DNA from: Lenisia limosa
Lineage: Eukaryota; Breviatea
Assembly: GCA_001655205.1 (NCBI GenBank)
Contig: LPNZ01004716.1
Location: 1 to 22,058 of the forward strand
DNA: 22,058 nt
Direction: 5' to 3'
Both the position numbers and the translations under genes were made by a program. Each line of letters begins with the position of its first letter. Position 1 is the first letter of the stretch. Below, piece by piece: positions 1 to 11,180 of this stretch. The notes under the pieces were generated by a model. The model did no database searches and was not told where the DNA came from. It was given only the letters and a program-made list of their open reading frames with translations.

Positions 1-3000
1 GGGGGGAGTAGAATTGGTAAACTGACCAAGTGACTCGTTAAAAAGAAAAGATTGGTGGGGCGTTGTTAGTGTCTCACATGAGCAAAGAATATAAATAAGA
101 AAGAAGAAAAAGTGTCATGGTTTGCAGAATGGCAGAAGAGACCCTTGTATAAGCCAAATGCCCCATAATGCTCAAGCCTCACCAGTTGGAGTCCCAAGTG
201 TAGCAGGTAGGTTGAGGGTGAAGCCTAAAGATGACGAACGCGTGTCCCATGAATGCACCCCCCCTGAATTGTTAGACGGACCCCTGAATTGTTAGACGGT
301 ACCCCTGAATTGTTAGACGATACCCCTGAATTGTCCCACCTTTCTTAGTGGCTAGAAGAAGAACGTTGTGGAACTTGGGGTCGCTGAATGAAGAAATGTA
401 TGAAGCACTTCCGCCTTGCTCCTCGGTCAGAGTGATCTCTGACTGCACCGTGGGGCTCCTCTCGGTCTAATGTAATAAAATACTGGGGCTCCTCTCGGTC
501 TAATGTAATAAAATACTGTGGTGATGGAAAAAAGGGTTTAGAAAACCCCAAACCGGGAACACCAGAACTCGACCATCCTGTGAAGAAGACGCAAATGTGT
601 TCGTTCTAAACAATCAGGATGGAAACTACCAAATAATAAGACGAATAACCGGGATCGGAACTGACCTCGGAAGACATGCAAGGTCAATAACGGGTACGGG
701 ATGGTCAAGGGTCAGCTTGGCTCGGAAGGTGTGGTTCGCTTCTATCCGACTGTATACCCAAACCTGGCGGGTCAGAAAGGAGGAGAGTATATTTGTCTTG
801 GCCCGGCCCAGACCTTAACAGTATGGTCAGTTGAGGCTGTAGCGACGTATTTCTCGTCCGGTGATTTAACAATGGCAGTGATGCTACCCTGGTGCTCGTG
901 CAGGTGGGCCATGAGAATGCCTGGCATGGGTCACTCCAAAGTGCCACGGATAGCCTACCTTGCGGAACGTACGGCTCCACCACTGTTACAGGGTCCTTAT
1001 GTGTGAGAGAGTTCTGCGGGCGCGGTGCAAAGGGGAACCTAAATTAATCATGACTGGAATTGCAAAATGATCCCACCTTTTCTTCATTGTTGATGCGGGA
1101 AGGTCGAGGACGTCATAATTGTACTTTGTCACAATCTGGGGCTGCGTCTATAATGTCAATTTCAGAAGCGATCATCCACATAAACCTGCCAATCAGATCT
1201 TTGAACCAACCTCGCGGTAACGACTGGCGGCCTGTAAGCGGGTGGCTCGTCTTCGGCTCCGTTCCGCCTTCATCAAAGCCTCATCCGCGGTGCCGAGGGG
1301 GAGGTGCAAGATATTCTTCTGCAGGTGTTAAAGATTCAAGGTTCCTGCCATACTTGGGGTACCGACCAACCTTGCGTAAGTGTCGCACAGGCTCAGAGAA
1401 GTACTCCTAAATACAAGTGAATTCATTTTATCTGTTTTCAAAAATTTCGTATAATAATGAGTTCTGTAAGCAAGGCATCACTTCAAAAGAGTTTGTTTAG
1501 CCAACCTGCAAATGGTTCTCCTTAGTTAACGTTCGCCTCTCTCGTGCAAGGGCCAAAGCAATAATGTAATACCGAATCTATGCAATGAGCCCGGGGGGNN
1601 NNNNNNNNNNNNNNNNNNNNNNNNNNNNNNNNNNNNNNNNNNNNNNNNNNNNNNNNNNNNNNNNNNNNNNNNNNNNNNNNNNNNNNNNNNNNNNNNNNNN
1701 NNNNNNNNNNNNNNNNNNNNNNATACACAAAATCATAGTGTGTCAAAAAAAAAAAAAGTAATTCTTCAAAAATCATTGATATTGTGAAGTGTACTATTAT
1801 ATTTGATATGGTCCTTGATCTTTTAATACAACAGGCCACCTGCAGGAGCTGACGAGCAGTGCTAGCAGTTTCAGCGCAGAAGCCAAAGCGTCCCGGGTAC
1901 ATTCGTTGTCGGATGTGGACAGGAATGGCACCAGCCCAACCTTCAGGCCACGGCAGCGGAACATCAGGTCCGGTGGTCGCACTATCACGTCAGTTGAGCG
2001 AATATCGTTATTGAGGGAATAAACTGAAGGGACCTTGGATCAGGGAATAATAATAAGCCAAAAGTTCACTTTTCAGCTGGAGCGACGCTCAGTGAGTCGG
2101 CGGCCAACTGGACAGCTTCGTTGAAACTGTGTCGCGGGATCTGCAGCAGTCACCTCATGAGGAAGGTGTAAAATATGATATATTGTTTGAGAAATGAAGG
2201 AATCTACCCCCCCACTGGATCTCTCAGTGCCCTCATAAGGTCATGGGGTTGTAGCGACGAGGATCTGGTGTTACAGAAAGGCTCGACGAGAGGCAGCACC
2301 GAAGCCTCCACCATTTTAGGTCCAATCAAAACTTCCACTGATGCTAAAAACGCAATTGCACCTGACAAGTCAATATGGGGGCAATATCTATGTGTGTATG
2401 ATACGATGATATGATTATACTATCTAATATGTTGACTACTATATGTAATATATTCTAGTTTCATACTAATGCCTATACATACTTGGTATAGGGGTTCGAA
2501 CCCCCAGCTATCCAGACTTTTACTTCTATTGTGATGCGTTTCAAAAAAAGAATATACATTTTAGCATTAAGGTTTTTATTTAAGATATATCATATTATAT
2601 AGACGATTATTNNNNNNNNNNNNNNNNNNNNNNNNNNNNNNNNNNNNNNNNNNNNNNNNNNNNNNNNNNNNNNNNNNNNNNNNNNNNNNNNNNNNNNNNN
2701 NNNNNNNNNNNNNNNNNNNNNNNNNNNNNNNNNNNNNNNNNNNNNNNNNNNNNNNNNNTTCGCAGGATAGACCCCCATTAATGATATTAGTTTACCTCCA
2801 TAGTCAGAGAAGGATATCATATGGCTGATACCAAAAAGAGGACATTTTGTAGAAATTATGTACTATATTATGTTTAAAGGCTGGTGTATACTATTTGACC
2901 AAGTTTTTGCGCCCTCCAACCGTTACGAATCCATTTCGAGGGGTGGACAAGCATGTCCACGGCTTTGCTTGCAAGGTCCACAGCGGCGGTGGCTGACACC

Positions 3001-6000
3001 AGGTCCCGGCGGCACACATCGCCCAAACTTGTTACTGCCCTGCACGCCACCACCTCATCAGGATCTGTCAAGGCGGTCAGTTGCTGATCAACATGTTTGC
3101 GAATTCAAGTTAGATTGTATCGTCATATATTATATCATATATATGTAATTAACTCGTCATAATCCGAGATCAGGCGCGACATAACGGTCCTACCAGCAAG
3201 AGCGGTTATGATCAGCGGAAGAAGGTAGTCATTGACGGCCTGGAGGGTTGATTGAATTGTTATAGTAATATTCATTGTTTAGTGGACTTACTTGTGGGGT
3301 TGAAGCTGCACTGAGGGCACCAATCTCATCAAAGAAAGCTGAGCGAAGCTAGGCATATCAGGCACTTTCATCTGAGGAGAAATGGAAACACGCTCTCCCC
3401 ATCATACTGCGCGGTCATTCTCGTTGAGGAAAGTAATCAATAGGGGAAGGAGTCGGTTGACGGTTATGTCCGTTCCAAGAGCCTTAGCAAGAATTCCGAC
3501 TCTCTAGTGGGGTCAAAGGAAACATGAATGGCCAACGTTAACGAGTCCGGTCTTGACATAAGCAGGCTTGGCTGCAAGGATCTCAACAATGTCCATCACC
3601 TTGGCTTGGAGAGCATGGAGACGACTGGCTGCCTGTTATGATAAGAAGGAACTGAACTGAACTGAACCTCTTACCACTTCGTCGTCGGCATTACCAGAAC
3701 TTGTGGCCTTTTGCAGCTGTGTTGTCATGCTCTCCGTTTCAACAAACCTAAAAAGACGTCAAGAGCTTTTGTGGTCTATACAAACCTTGTGGAGTGGTAG
3801 GCGATGTCTGGCAGACAAGACGCCAAAGACGACAGGACAAGAGACGACTCTGAAGACGCGAGCTGAAAGGGTGAATAATTCCTATCTACTGTATTGTTTC
3901 CTTTGATACGATATGCTCAACACACGAAAGAGAATTGTTCAACACACTGGCGAAAGAGAGATGTTCAACACACGGGCAAAAGAGAGATGTTCAACACTGG
4001 CGGAAGAGAGGTGTTCAACACTGGCGAAAGAGATGGCAAGACCCACCGAAAGCAGTGCGGGGAGGAGATAATGGGCCGGCGCCGCAGCCTCGCGTGATGG
4101 AATCTCGGTTACCGACTTCAGCAACTTACTCACAACCTCAACAGCTGGAGCCAGTCAGAGGACAAAATCGAGCCTTCAAGGTTTCTTTGAAATACAATTT
4201 TCGACTTGTTCATCATAATGCTTAGATCTAAGCATAAAAAAAGGCCTACCCAAGCTTTGGACGTGTGCAGACTGTGACTCAAACTGAGAAACTGCCATCG
4301 GAATACCAGCTTCATAATCAGTTGAATTAATAATGTAGTGAAGCAATATAACACAAGAATAGATTGAGAATATAAGACCAATTATCACGCAAACATCCAA
4401 GTTTGGCAGCGTCTGGAAGCTTGACAAAAAGCGTTTCCAACATTATGAGGCCTTTTCGAATATTCAGTGGCTCCTACTGAATAAACAATATGGAGACGAA
4501 ATGGAAAAGAAAGTGTCTGGCCAATAAAGAATGCAGATAGCTATATGAAGATCCCGCACACTCGCGCTCCACGCAAAGACGACCAACACAACGTGATAAT
4601 GGGGTCAAGAATGCCGCCGTGGCCCTGAGCCTGGGGTGCCTCCAAATCTCGAAACTGGACCATTAATGCCATATGTCATCGATCATTAATATATGGATAT
4701 TACCCCCCCCCCCCNNNNNNNNNNNNNNNNNNNNNNNNNNNNNNNNNNNNNNNNNNNNNNNNNNNNNNNNNNNNNNNNNNNNNNNNNNNNAGTGACGGGA
4801 GGAGTGAAGGAATGTGCCAGTGGGGACTACACAATAAGATAGAAAGAGCAAAAGGGCCGCTTACAGGAGGGGAGATTGGAGTTTCACGGAAAGGGGGAGG
4901 TGATACAGGGGACCTGGGCGTTAATGCAGAGAAAATGATAACCCAACTGAGGAAGCGGGCTATTGGTGTTCATTAGCTTTGAGCGTTGGCGAGCTTGGTG
5001 CTGCTATGTGAGAAGTGAAAGAAAAGGCCTACGGTAGCCGGGATAGTAACGCCTGTCGAGTCCGGTGACGGTGCGTGGCCCTTCTTGTGAACGACAGGCT
5101 GTGTAGTTAGATTGTGTAAAGCTGTCCACTGCATCAAAATTCTACGGAAATTTATTGCATAAGGCTTACCACGTGAGAGAAGAGAGCGTCAATTTCGGTG
5201 TTGACAATAGAGGGGTTGGAACTAGATCCCGCCAGACCCTGCACCCCAACGTGTCCCTACGTTGCCGTTAAATTATACCCAGCTGAAAGCAATACAGGGA
5301 AGATGGAACCCGGATCAATCAAAAAGATATTGCTCACTTCCATTTCTCCGCCAGTGACTTCTCCGAGACCATCCCAGGCCGGGGTGGCAACAATTACTTC
5401 CGAACCGCTTCCGCTTCCGTCGGCAACAAACAATGCCGACTCAGGGGGGTACTCATTAGTGTATGAACTGGAATGCATTCGATGCGACCGCGGCTCCGTA
5501 ATGCGCTCTGCCACCGGATCATAGAAACGGCTCAACATGTACTCCGGGCTGGATGTCAAAACCACATATATGGCTGATAAGGGAGAGGAGGGCAAACAAT
5601 CCAAATACTATGAGGATGGATGCGTATCATAAACATAGATTTTACGACGATGACCCTTACCTGTGTGTTGGAGGGGGCGACACGTGAGATGCCAAGAAGG
5701 AGGCTGCTGAGAGATTGGACTCCACCTGCATCCCAATTACAGATATTACAACGGACAACATACAACATATAGGGCTTCACTTTGGTTCGAAAAAAGACTG
5801 AATGTCTCGATAAATCCTCGAAAACTATCGATATCCGGTCTTTTTCGAACCGAAGTGAAGCCCTAACAACATACCATTGTTGTTTTGATTTACATGATTT
5901 TGGGGTATTTTACATCCAAATACCTTGGCAAGAAGCGCCTGTGCATCCAAAAGTCCAATCATGGGGGTAGTGGTTAGGTCAAAGCGGGAACTTGGACCCG

Positions 6001-8370
6001 AAGATGAGGATGTTGGAATAGGTAATTTCGGCAGGTCACGTGGAGGCTTGGTCAGAGGTTCTCCCTGTCAGTCAGACTTCCTGTGGTGTTTCTATGGATA
6101 CAAAACAAAAGAAAAATGATATGATATAACTTATATAATATATTGAAAAAAAGGCAGCACCTGTTCAGCCGTCTCGCCGTCAGGGGGTATGTCGACCTTC
6201 TCATACTCGTCTTCGATCAGCCCCGAGTCTAAGGTGATGAAAATATTGAACTTCCTGTCGCGAAGTAACCCCCCTCACCTTCTCCGGGGCTTGTGGTGTC
6301 AGAAGAACCAAGGTCGGAAAATATCTCTGTCGGGACCATCCCTAACAGATGAATTGTTATAAGTCATACCCTCTGATTCTTTTACCATGATAAATTTCTA
6401 TCGTTGCATTGTTACATTGACCCCAGCCACCTGACTCCAAGAGCCCGGATCCCGCCGTCATGGCCCGGGCCAGGGACTCGCTCTCAAGCCCCTGCTCAGC
6501 AAGGCTGCACAGGTCCGGTAGGTGATTCTCAAGGCGATTGAGACGCTTGTCTGCACTCAACGCAAGAACACTGATGAAGTATGGCCGCAAGACCTGGGGT
6601 GTGACGAGAATAGTACTGCCATCTTTTTTTNNNNNNNNNNNNNNNNNNNNNNNNNNNNNNNNNNNNNNNNNNNNNNNNNNNNNNNNNNNNNNNNNNNNNN
6701 NNNNNNNNNNNNNNNNNNNNNNNNNNNNNNNNNNNNNTCTAAATATTCTGCCGCAGAGAGACGCTAAACGATTATCACAATAAGAATTCAACATAAACCA
6801 GTAGTTTTGACCAACCTTTGCAGGGTTGAGTTGAGTCATGCTGCTGACTAAGTCACGAACAACCGGATCAGAGAGATCTATTTCATCAACAGAATTTCGA
6901 CGACCTATTTTACGCATTCATTATTGATATTATTTGTAACAAATGTTCACCGTCAAAAACCCTCATAACCCACTCGAGAGGTTAGGGGGAACACCTTCCT
7001 TGACATAAAGGACCAAACTGGCAAAATCGAAAAGCCTGTCATCTCCATCCATAAACAGCTCGGAAATGACACATCTATGGAGTAAAAATTTACACATGCT
7101 GCTTCCACAAAATCTGCCTCCATAAAATTTTTGATAGTATATTGTTTTATACTACTAATACATATCATATGATATTATCTATGATATGTACATGTAGATA
7201 TGATATATCTATAATCATGTAAGTAGTGTCCAATATGAGTACAACAATTTGTCAAAGATATGCGTCTAACCCGAGAGAGAAGATGTCCATTGCGGCTGTT
7301 AGTTGTTGCGGCGCATCATCACCTACTTGGTGAACAAAAAGAATGGTGAGACTACTCTCTAACTTTTACCATGATAAATGAGAAGATTATTTGTTTATTT
7401 TCTTATCACACACCTCTTTTGAACCTCTCTGGAGCAAGGTAACACGAGCGCCGTCCGCTTGAGTCGAAGAAATATGTAAATGTCGCAGGATTGTCAATTT
7501 CTACACACTAGAAAATCAGGACAAATACAGGACAAAACAGAGTGGATGAAAAATAAGGATGATTGGCTGATTTTTGGCAATAACAGCAACCACTTACGAT
7601 TGGCTTATGATTGGCAAAGTCAGCAAGCACAGCCCAGTGCCACGTAGTAATCATCACGTTCTCTGACTGAAAAGGTAATGCAAAAAGTACAAGGCCACTC
7701 CATCCAAAGAAATTACACATAAAGCAAACCTTGATATCTCCATGGTAGATTTCTCTTGAGTGGAGATCCGCTACAGCTGCCAGCATCAAATACGCTAGCC
7801 ATCTCTTTTCATCCCGCGACAGGAAGGGACGAGTACTGAGTGGTCAGTTGGAAACTAATCAACTCTATATTATGTTTCATCAAGACACAAATTCTTTAAC
7901 ACAGCCTACAAAAGGCGATCGTAGAGGTTGTAGGCGAAGTGCGGTCTGACATAGTAGGCGATCTGGTCTCCATCAAACAAATGAAGTTTGTCGTGACTCA
8001 GAGCCACAGCGGAAGGCAGAAATGGCTCACTGTTGATCAAACGATGGATACCTAGTGTATCAACAGTTACAAAAAAATTAAATTTTCAAACGTCTAAGCT
8101 TTTCTCCATAAGCAGAAAGATCAGTTTTATCAGCTTTGTCAACTTTAACAAAGACCTTGGCAACTAGAGGGGGAAGTGTCTTTTCAGCGGCTCCAGTAAC
8201 CTGTTACATGTCATGATGCTAAATATGAAGAAAGCAAAGAGAGAAGGAGGATAGCTTACCCGGACAGTCTTCAGAAAACGAGCGCTACCTAAATGGCTCA
8301 CTATTTTCAATCCCCTCTCTTCAAAATGAGAGTCCTGCACACCAGCTGTTGTGGCTAGGACGTTTCCCAT
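1..8370 (-). CDS. VPS15: VPS15 (PIK3R4) pseudokinase/HEAT/WD40 regulatory subunit of class III PI3-kinase, 3' partial
   Basis: Scaffold that, in known complexes, holds Vps34 and Vps30 on endosomal, vacuolar and autophagic membranes. It starts MGNVLATT, a typical N-myristoylation signal. The kinase part has YHGDIK in the catalytic loop, ADFANHKP in place of DFG, a [15 protein letters not shown] activation segment and [19 protein letters not shown]-like helices follow ([51 protein letters not shown]), then WD40 blades ([46 protein letters not shown]). Exons deduced with matching phase: 8370-8260, 8200-8092, 8051-7910, 7835-7730, 7666-7598, 7507-7414, 7358-7271, 7074-6974, 6904-6816, 6763-gap, 6593-6431, 6341-6279, 6228-6161, 6064-5914, 5725-5661, 5607-5338, 5238-5170, 5098-5033, 4473-4395, 4309-4250, 4144-4047, 3862-3786, 3747-3675, 3632-3543, 3503-3408, 3348-3292, 3239-3194, 3064-2921, 2361-2216, 2140-2087, 2033-1840, linker partly in gap, 1318-1211, 1141-1077, 1038-959, 920-814, 763-666, 605-554, 466-340, 263-183. 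No frameshift seen. Exons around the gaps and 5607-5033 are least certain. Confidence 0.94.
261..334 (-). repeat. 21-bp tandem repeat across a VPS15 3' splice site
   Basis: Three full copies plus a part copy of a 20-21 bp unit (cccctgaattgttagac plus 3-4 variable bases). On the coding strand each copy carries caattcag followed by ggg, a usable 3' splice site. The innermost copy gives the in-frame join [11 protein letters not shown] at 263. The repeat makes up most of the 76-nt intron. Confidence 0.85.
451..516 (-). repeat. 33-bp exact tandem duplication of a VPS15 3' splice site
   Basis: Two identical 33-bp copies, 451-483 and 484-516. Each contains, on the coding strand, the acceptor cattag followed by accgagaggagcccc. 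The exon used starts at 466. Splicing to the outer copy would add 33 nt containing an in-frame TAG. Confidence 0.9.
1599..1722. other. Assembly gap in the VPS15 linker
   Basis: 124 N, bordered by gggggg. One VPS15 linker exon between exons 2033-1840 and 1318-1211 probably lies in or beside it, because the phases of the visible exons do not connect directly. A possible partial exon is 1577-1531. Confidence 0.8.
2362..2920 (-). other. VPS15: Long VPS15 intron containing a gap
   Basis: 559 nt including 147 N (2612-2758) and AT-rich dyad blocks. The exons either side join in frame as [15 protein letters not shown], as the HEAT pattern requires, so no exon need lie in the gap. It also holds a lone tRNA T-arm-like string at 2491-2505. 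Confidence 0.65.
3935..4031. repeat. Minisatellite in a VPS15 intron
   Basis: About four imperfect copies of a 24-29 bp unit with the core gagagatgttcaacac and variable ctggcgaaa or cgggcaaaa parts. It fills most of the intron between exons 4144-4047 and 3862-3786. Confidence 0.8.
4474..5032 (-). other. VPS15: Long VPS15 intron containing a gap
   Basis: 559 nt with N at 4715-4790 next to a run of 12 C. The stretch 4791-5030 is purine-rich on the plus strand and shows no supported exon. An extra VPS15 exon here, or in the gap, cannot be excluded because exons 5098-5033 and 4473-4395 are both phase 0. Confidence 0.55.
5770..5865. mobile_element. Palindromic MITE-like element in a VPS15 intron
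   Basis: 96 bp with long terminal inverted repeats: tagggcttcacttt at the left and aagtgaagcccta at the right. Pairing extends through ggttcgaaaaa for about 28 bp with few mismatches. No coding capacity. Similar acaacata strings flank both ends, but a clean target duplication cannot be fixed. It sits in the 188-nt intron 5726-5913. Confidence 0.75.
6631..6737. other. Assembly gap at the end of the VPS15 kinase region
   Basis: 107 N, bordered by a T tract. It hides the end of the exon that starts RLSAAEYL at 6763, the intron start, and probably the conserved segment that follows the kinase fold. Confidence 0.85.
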
Positions 8371-8681
8371 GCTGAAGGGATTTCAACAACTTCACTTTTC
8401 TTGACTTTCCTGATCTAAATTTACAACTACATTACACTATACACCGTTTGTCGGCTCTGCTTTAAACTGGTTTTTGATGGCCGAAAATTTAATGTAATTA
8501 TAGTGGCATCTGGGGGTTCGATTGTCTGGCCAAGCAAACCTTCCCCAACAAGATGTGTTTTTTTTTGCCCCACCCCTGTATCCTTTAATTAAGATTAAAA
8601 GATTGAATCAAGAAGTAAAGAAGCAAAAAGAGCTTTTTAAAACTTGACCTTTTTCGACTTGTAAGATTCCTAAAGGGCAAA
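8371..8681. promoter_or_regulatory. Shared upstream region of VPS15 and VMA5
   Basis: 311 bp between the start codons of two divergent genes, so it should hold both promoters and both 5' leaders. It contains a T10 tract near 8559-8568 and AT-rich stretches. I see no clear TATA box and no ORF. Its role is inferred from gene orientation only. Confidence 0.5.
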
Positions 8682-11046
8682 ATGTCCCACGTATGGTTTG
8701 TTTCTATTCCTGGAACGTCTCCTAAAGTGTGGAGTGGCCTTAATGCTGTGACTGAAGCTAAGCATCTCTCTTCAAACTCAAAGTACGAAGCCTTCTTGCT
8801 CTATTCTACCCTTATTTTATTAAAATTCGTCGATTTTGACACACAGATTCGTGATTCCCTCTCTCCGAGTTGGTACACTTGACAGTCTTATGGAAATGAG
8901 TGAAGCCCTTGGTAGGAGGAGTTTAAGATTAAAGTTTTCTTATATTTCTTATCCCAACAGCTAAAACAGACCAATTTTGTGAAAATGTTATCCGTAAAAT
9001 GAGTCGCCAAACAAAAGAACTTCTTTGCTCTTCGGATGTGGCAGAAGAGGTATGCACCTTTCCCCTTGAACGTTGTTTCATTCAACCAGGCCTCTGACGT
9101 TCTCACCCTTCGCAATGGTCTTCCGATTCAAGTTGGTCTTACCAAGTAGGCATGATGTTCTTTGATATTAATAGCAAGCATGGTTAGAAGGAGAAAACCT
9201 CAAAATATATAAGATAAATCTGAATTTTACCAAAACACTACTTTTTTTGGCTCAAAGAACTCCCCGGTCTTAGTTATCAATTTCTCAATTTGTTGTAACG
9301 TGCTTGTAGTCAAATAACTTGACCTTGAGGATCTTGTGGTCAAAACAGGGCACCTATATAATGGACCAAAAGGAGAGTAGAACCGATTTAGCAGGGCTAG
9401 AACATACTTGAACAGGAAAAAAACTAGAGATAAAATTCCCTCAGAGGTAAGTTTCATTGATTGGCTTTTAGCTCATACTTATACAAAAAAACTACAATCC
9501 GTAAACAATTTACTCTCAACCTGCATTGCTTTCAGCTTGGAGTTATGATTATGTATGACACCACTGATTGCCAAGGTTCGCCTGGAACGATGCGCGTTAC
9601 CCCACATCAGAGACTATATCAAATCTCACCGAGAAGATTGACAAGGTTTGTTGGGTGCAGAGGGTTAAACTATTTGACACGTTTATTGTTCAGCATGTTT
9701 TGAAAGTTGATGATGATTTGAAGACCAAATCCACAAGTTACTTATCCATCAAAGGCACAATCGCTTCAATAGACAGAAAGCAACAGTTGGTGGTGTGTTG
9801 ATTCCTTCTTTGGGTCATATCGCAATAGTGTATCATTTTCTGACCCACCCAGGGGAAATCTGTCAATACGTCCCCTATCTGGTTTGGTAGACCATTGCAA
9901 GATTGTAGACACTGAGTATCTTGTTTCCGCTGCAATTGCAGTCCCAAAGTATGGTAATTTTACTTGGTTTCTATTGGTGTGTTTTTGTTTCCTGCTTCCA
10001 TTTTGGTACTCCAACTATACCATAGCACATTATTCCACCACTTTCAGATTTTTGACATTTATTAGTCTTTCTTCTCGGCATATTTCCCTTATAGCTATTC
10101 AAGGCCATTTAGGAACAGCGTGAAAACATTTGAGGAAGAGTATGAGACTGCTTGTGACAACATTGTTCCAAGGTGAATTATCTCATGATCTCCTTTCGTC
10201 ATCTTTCAGATCCATTCAACTGGTACAGGCGGACAAGGACTTTTCTCTGTATTTGGTTGTTGTTTTCAGGTAAGAAGCAACCTTGTTAATTTTCCTATAT
10301 CAGCCAGACAGGTATAACACTCTAGGAAAAACGTCGATGATTTGAAGAAGGCTGGGAGGGAGAGAAGGTGGATTGTGAGAGACTGCGAATTCAAGGTGGG
10401 TCTGGGTTCTACGTCACTAACCCTCCTCGACGCTATGTCACGATTTTAGCCAGAGGAGGCTGAAGCGACAGCGATTGCCCGTGAGAAGCTTGACGCAGAG
10501 CTTCAGATTAAATGGGCGTCTCTTTTCAAGTGGCTGAAGTCCCAGTTCATTGATGCTTTCCAGGTCAGCCTGGTTGTCATCTCATCGTCTATACTTTGCG
10601 TTTATGATATGAAAATAGTTCCATTCTTTTATAGCAAAGGCTTGGGTCCACGTGAAGGCCATGAGAGTGTTTGTGGAGAGCTGCCTGCGATACGGTGTCC
10701 CGCCAGAATTCACTGCGGCGGCTCTTCAGGTTCGGGAGGCAACATGAGACACAATTTCATTTTGATTGAAAAGGAAACTCATGTAATCATTCCACGCAGA
10801 CAACAGCTAAAACCCGTCCAACTCTCAGAAAGGTGCTCAACGAAACATACAAGTCACTCGACCCGTCCTGGAAGGTAAAACATGGAAACTTGTCCATTTG
10901 TTTGCTTTTTCAATTTGGTCATCCATTCTGTGGTCATCTTATTATTAATACAGGATGACTCAACTATTGATGACGCCATGGCCTATCTTGCTTCTGGGGA
11001 TTACTACCCCTATGTCAGTGTGCAAATGAATCTTGACATCTTTTAA
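8682..11046 (+). CDS. VMA5: V-type H+-ATPase subunit C, complete
   Basis: Peripheral V1 subunit that joins the V1 sector and the peripheral stalks to V0 at the vacuolar membrane; the family is known to be released during reversible disassembly. Fourteen exons, all phases matching: 8682-8782, 8847-8911, 8961-9049, 9090-9145, 9576-9645, 9694-9785, 9853-9948, 10104-10172, 10210-10269, 10326-10395, 10450-10563, 10640-10729, 10800-10874, 10954-11046. They total 1140 nt, or 379 residues, against roughly 385-392 for the family. Landmarks in order: [89 protein letters not shown], and a C-terminus containing [15 protein letters not shown]. The ATG at 8682 opens [10 protein letters not shown], as expected for this family. 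Intron 4 (9146-9575) is about ten times longer than the rest. Confidence 0.97.
9146..9575 (+). other. VMA5: Oversized VMA5 intron 4 (430 nt)
   Basis: Flanked by the exons encoding ...VGLTK and [10 protein letters not shown], which join in frame. Other VMA5 introns are about 37-155 nt. The interior holds no recognised exon. A 76-codon minus-strand open frame (9227-9457) lacks any recognisable motif and is treated as chance. Confidence 0.7.
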
Positions 11047-11180
11047 TCCTCTTTTTGAGAAAGGGATACAATCATGATTAAACCACACACCCTTTGCTTA
11101 CGGACCCGTCTAAAAGTGGTTGTCCACAAAGGTACTGAAAATGCCCTTCTATACATTGTGCACATTTGAATACCATAAGT
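11047..11180. other. Convergent 3' intergenic region between VMA5 and TMA64
   Basis: 134 bp between the two stop codons. Both 3' UTRs and polyadenylation signals must fit here or overlap the neighbouring gene. No hairpin or canonical signal stands out. Confidence 0.5.

Noticed and set aside
261-334. Direct repeats considered as a CRISPR array
   Set aside because: The units are contiguous with no spacers, lie in a eukaryotic intron, and have no cas genes nearby.
605-763. Apparent frameshift between WD40 exons of VPS15
   Set aside because: A first attempt to splice directly to the segment encoding DGRVLVFP left the phase wrong. Using the acceptor at 606 adds TNTFASSSQ in frame and removes the problem.
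1060-1410. 116-codon plus-strand open frame
   Set aside because: It overlaps VPS15 exons 1318-1211 and 1141-1077 on the other strand, which keep phase and lead into the WD40 start.
2491-2505. ggggttcgaaccccc, a tRNA T-arm and B-box-like string
   Set aside because: No matching acceptor stem, D-arm or anticodon arm lies at the required distance upstream, and it sits in a VPS15 intron. At most it is a relic of a tRNA-derived repeat.
5198-5524. 108-codon plus-strand open frame
   Set aside because: It lies opposite the deduced VPS15 exons 5607-5338 and 5238-5170, has no recognisable motif, and is better explained as a complement of coding sequence.
6522-6783. Open frames running through the N gap
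   Set aside because: They are open only because N was translated as X. The minus-strand reading either side matches VPS15.
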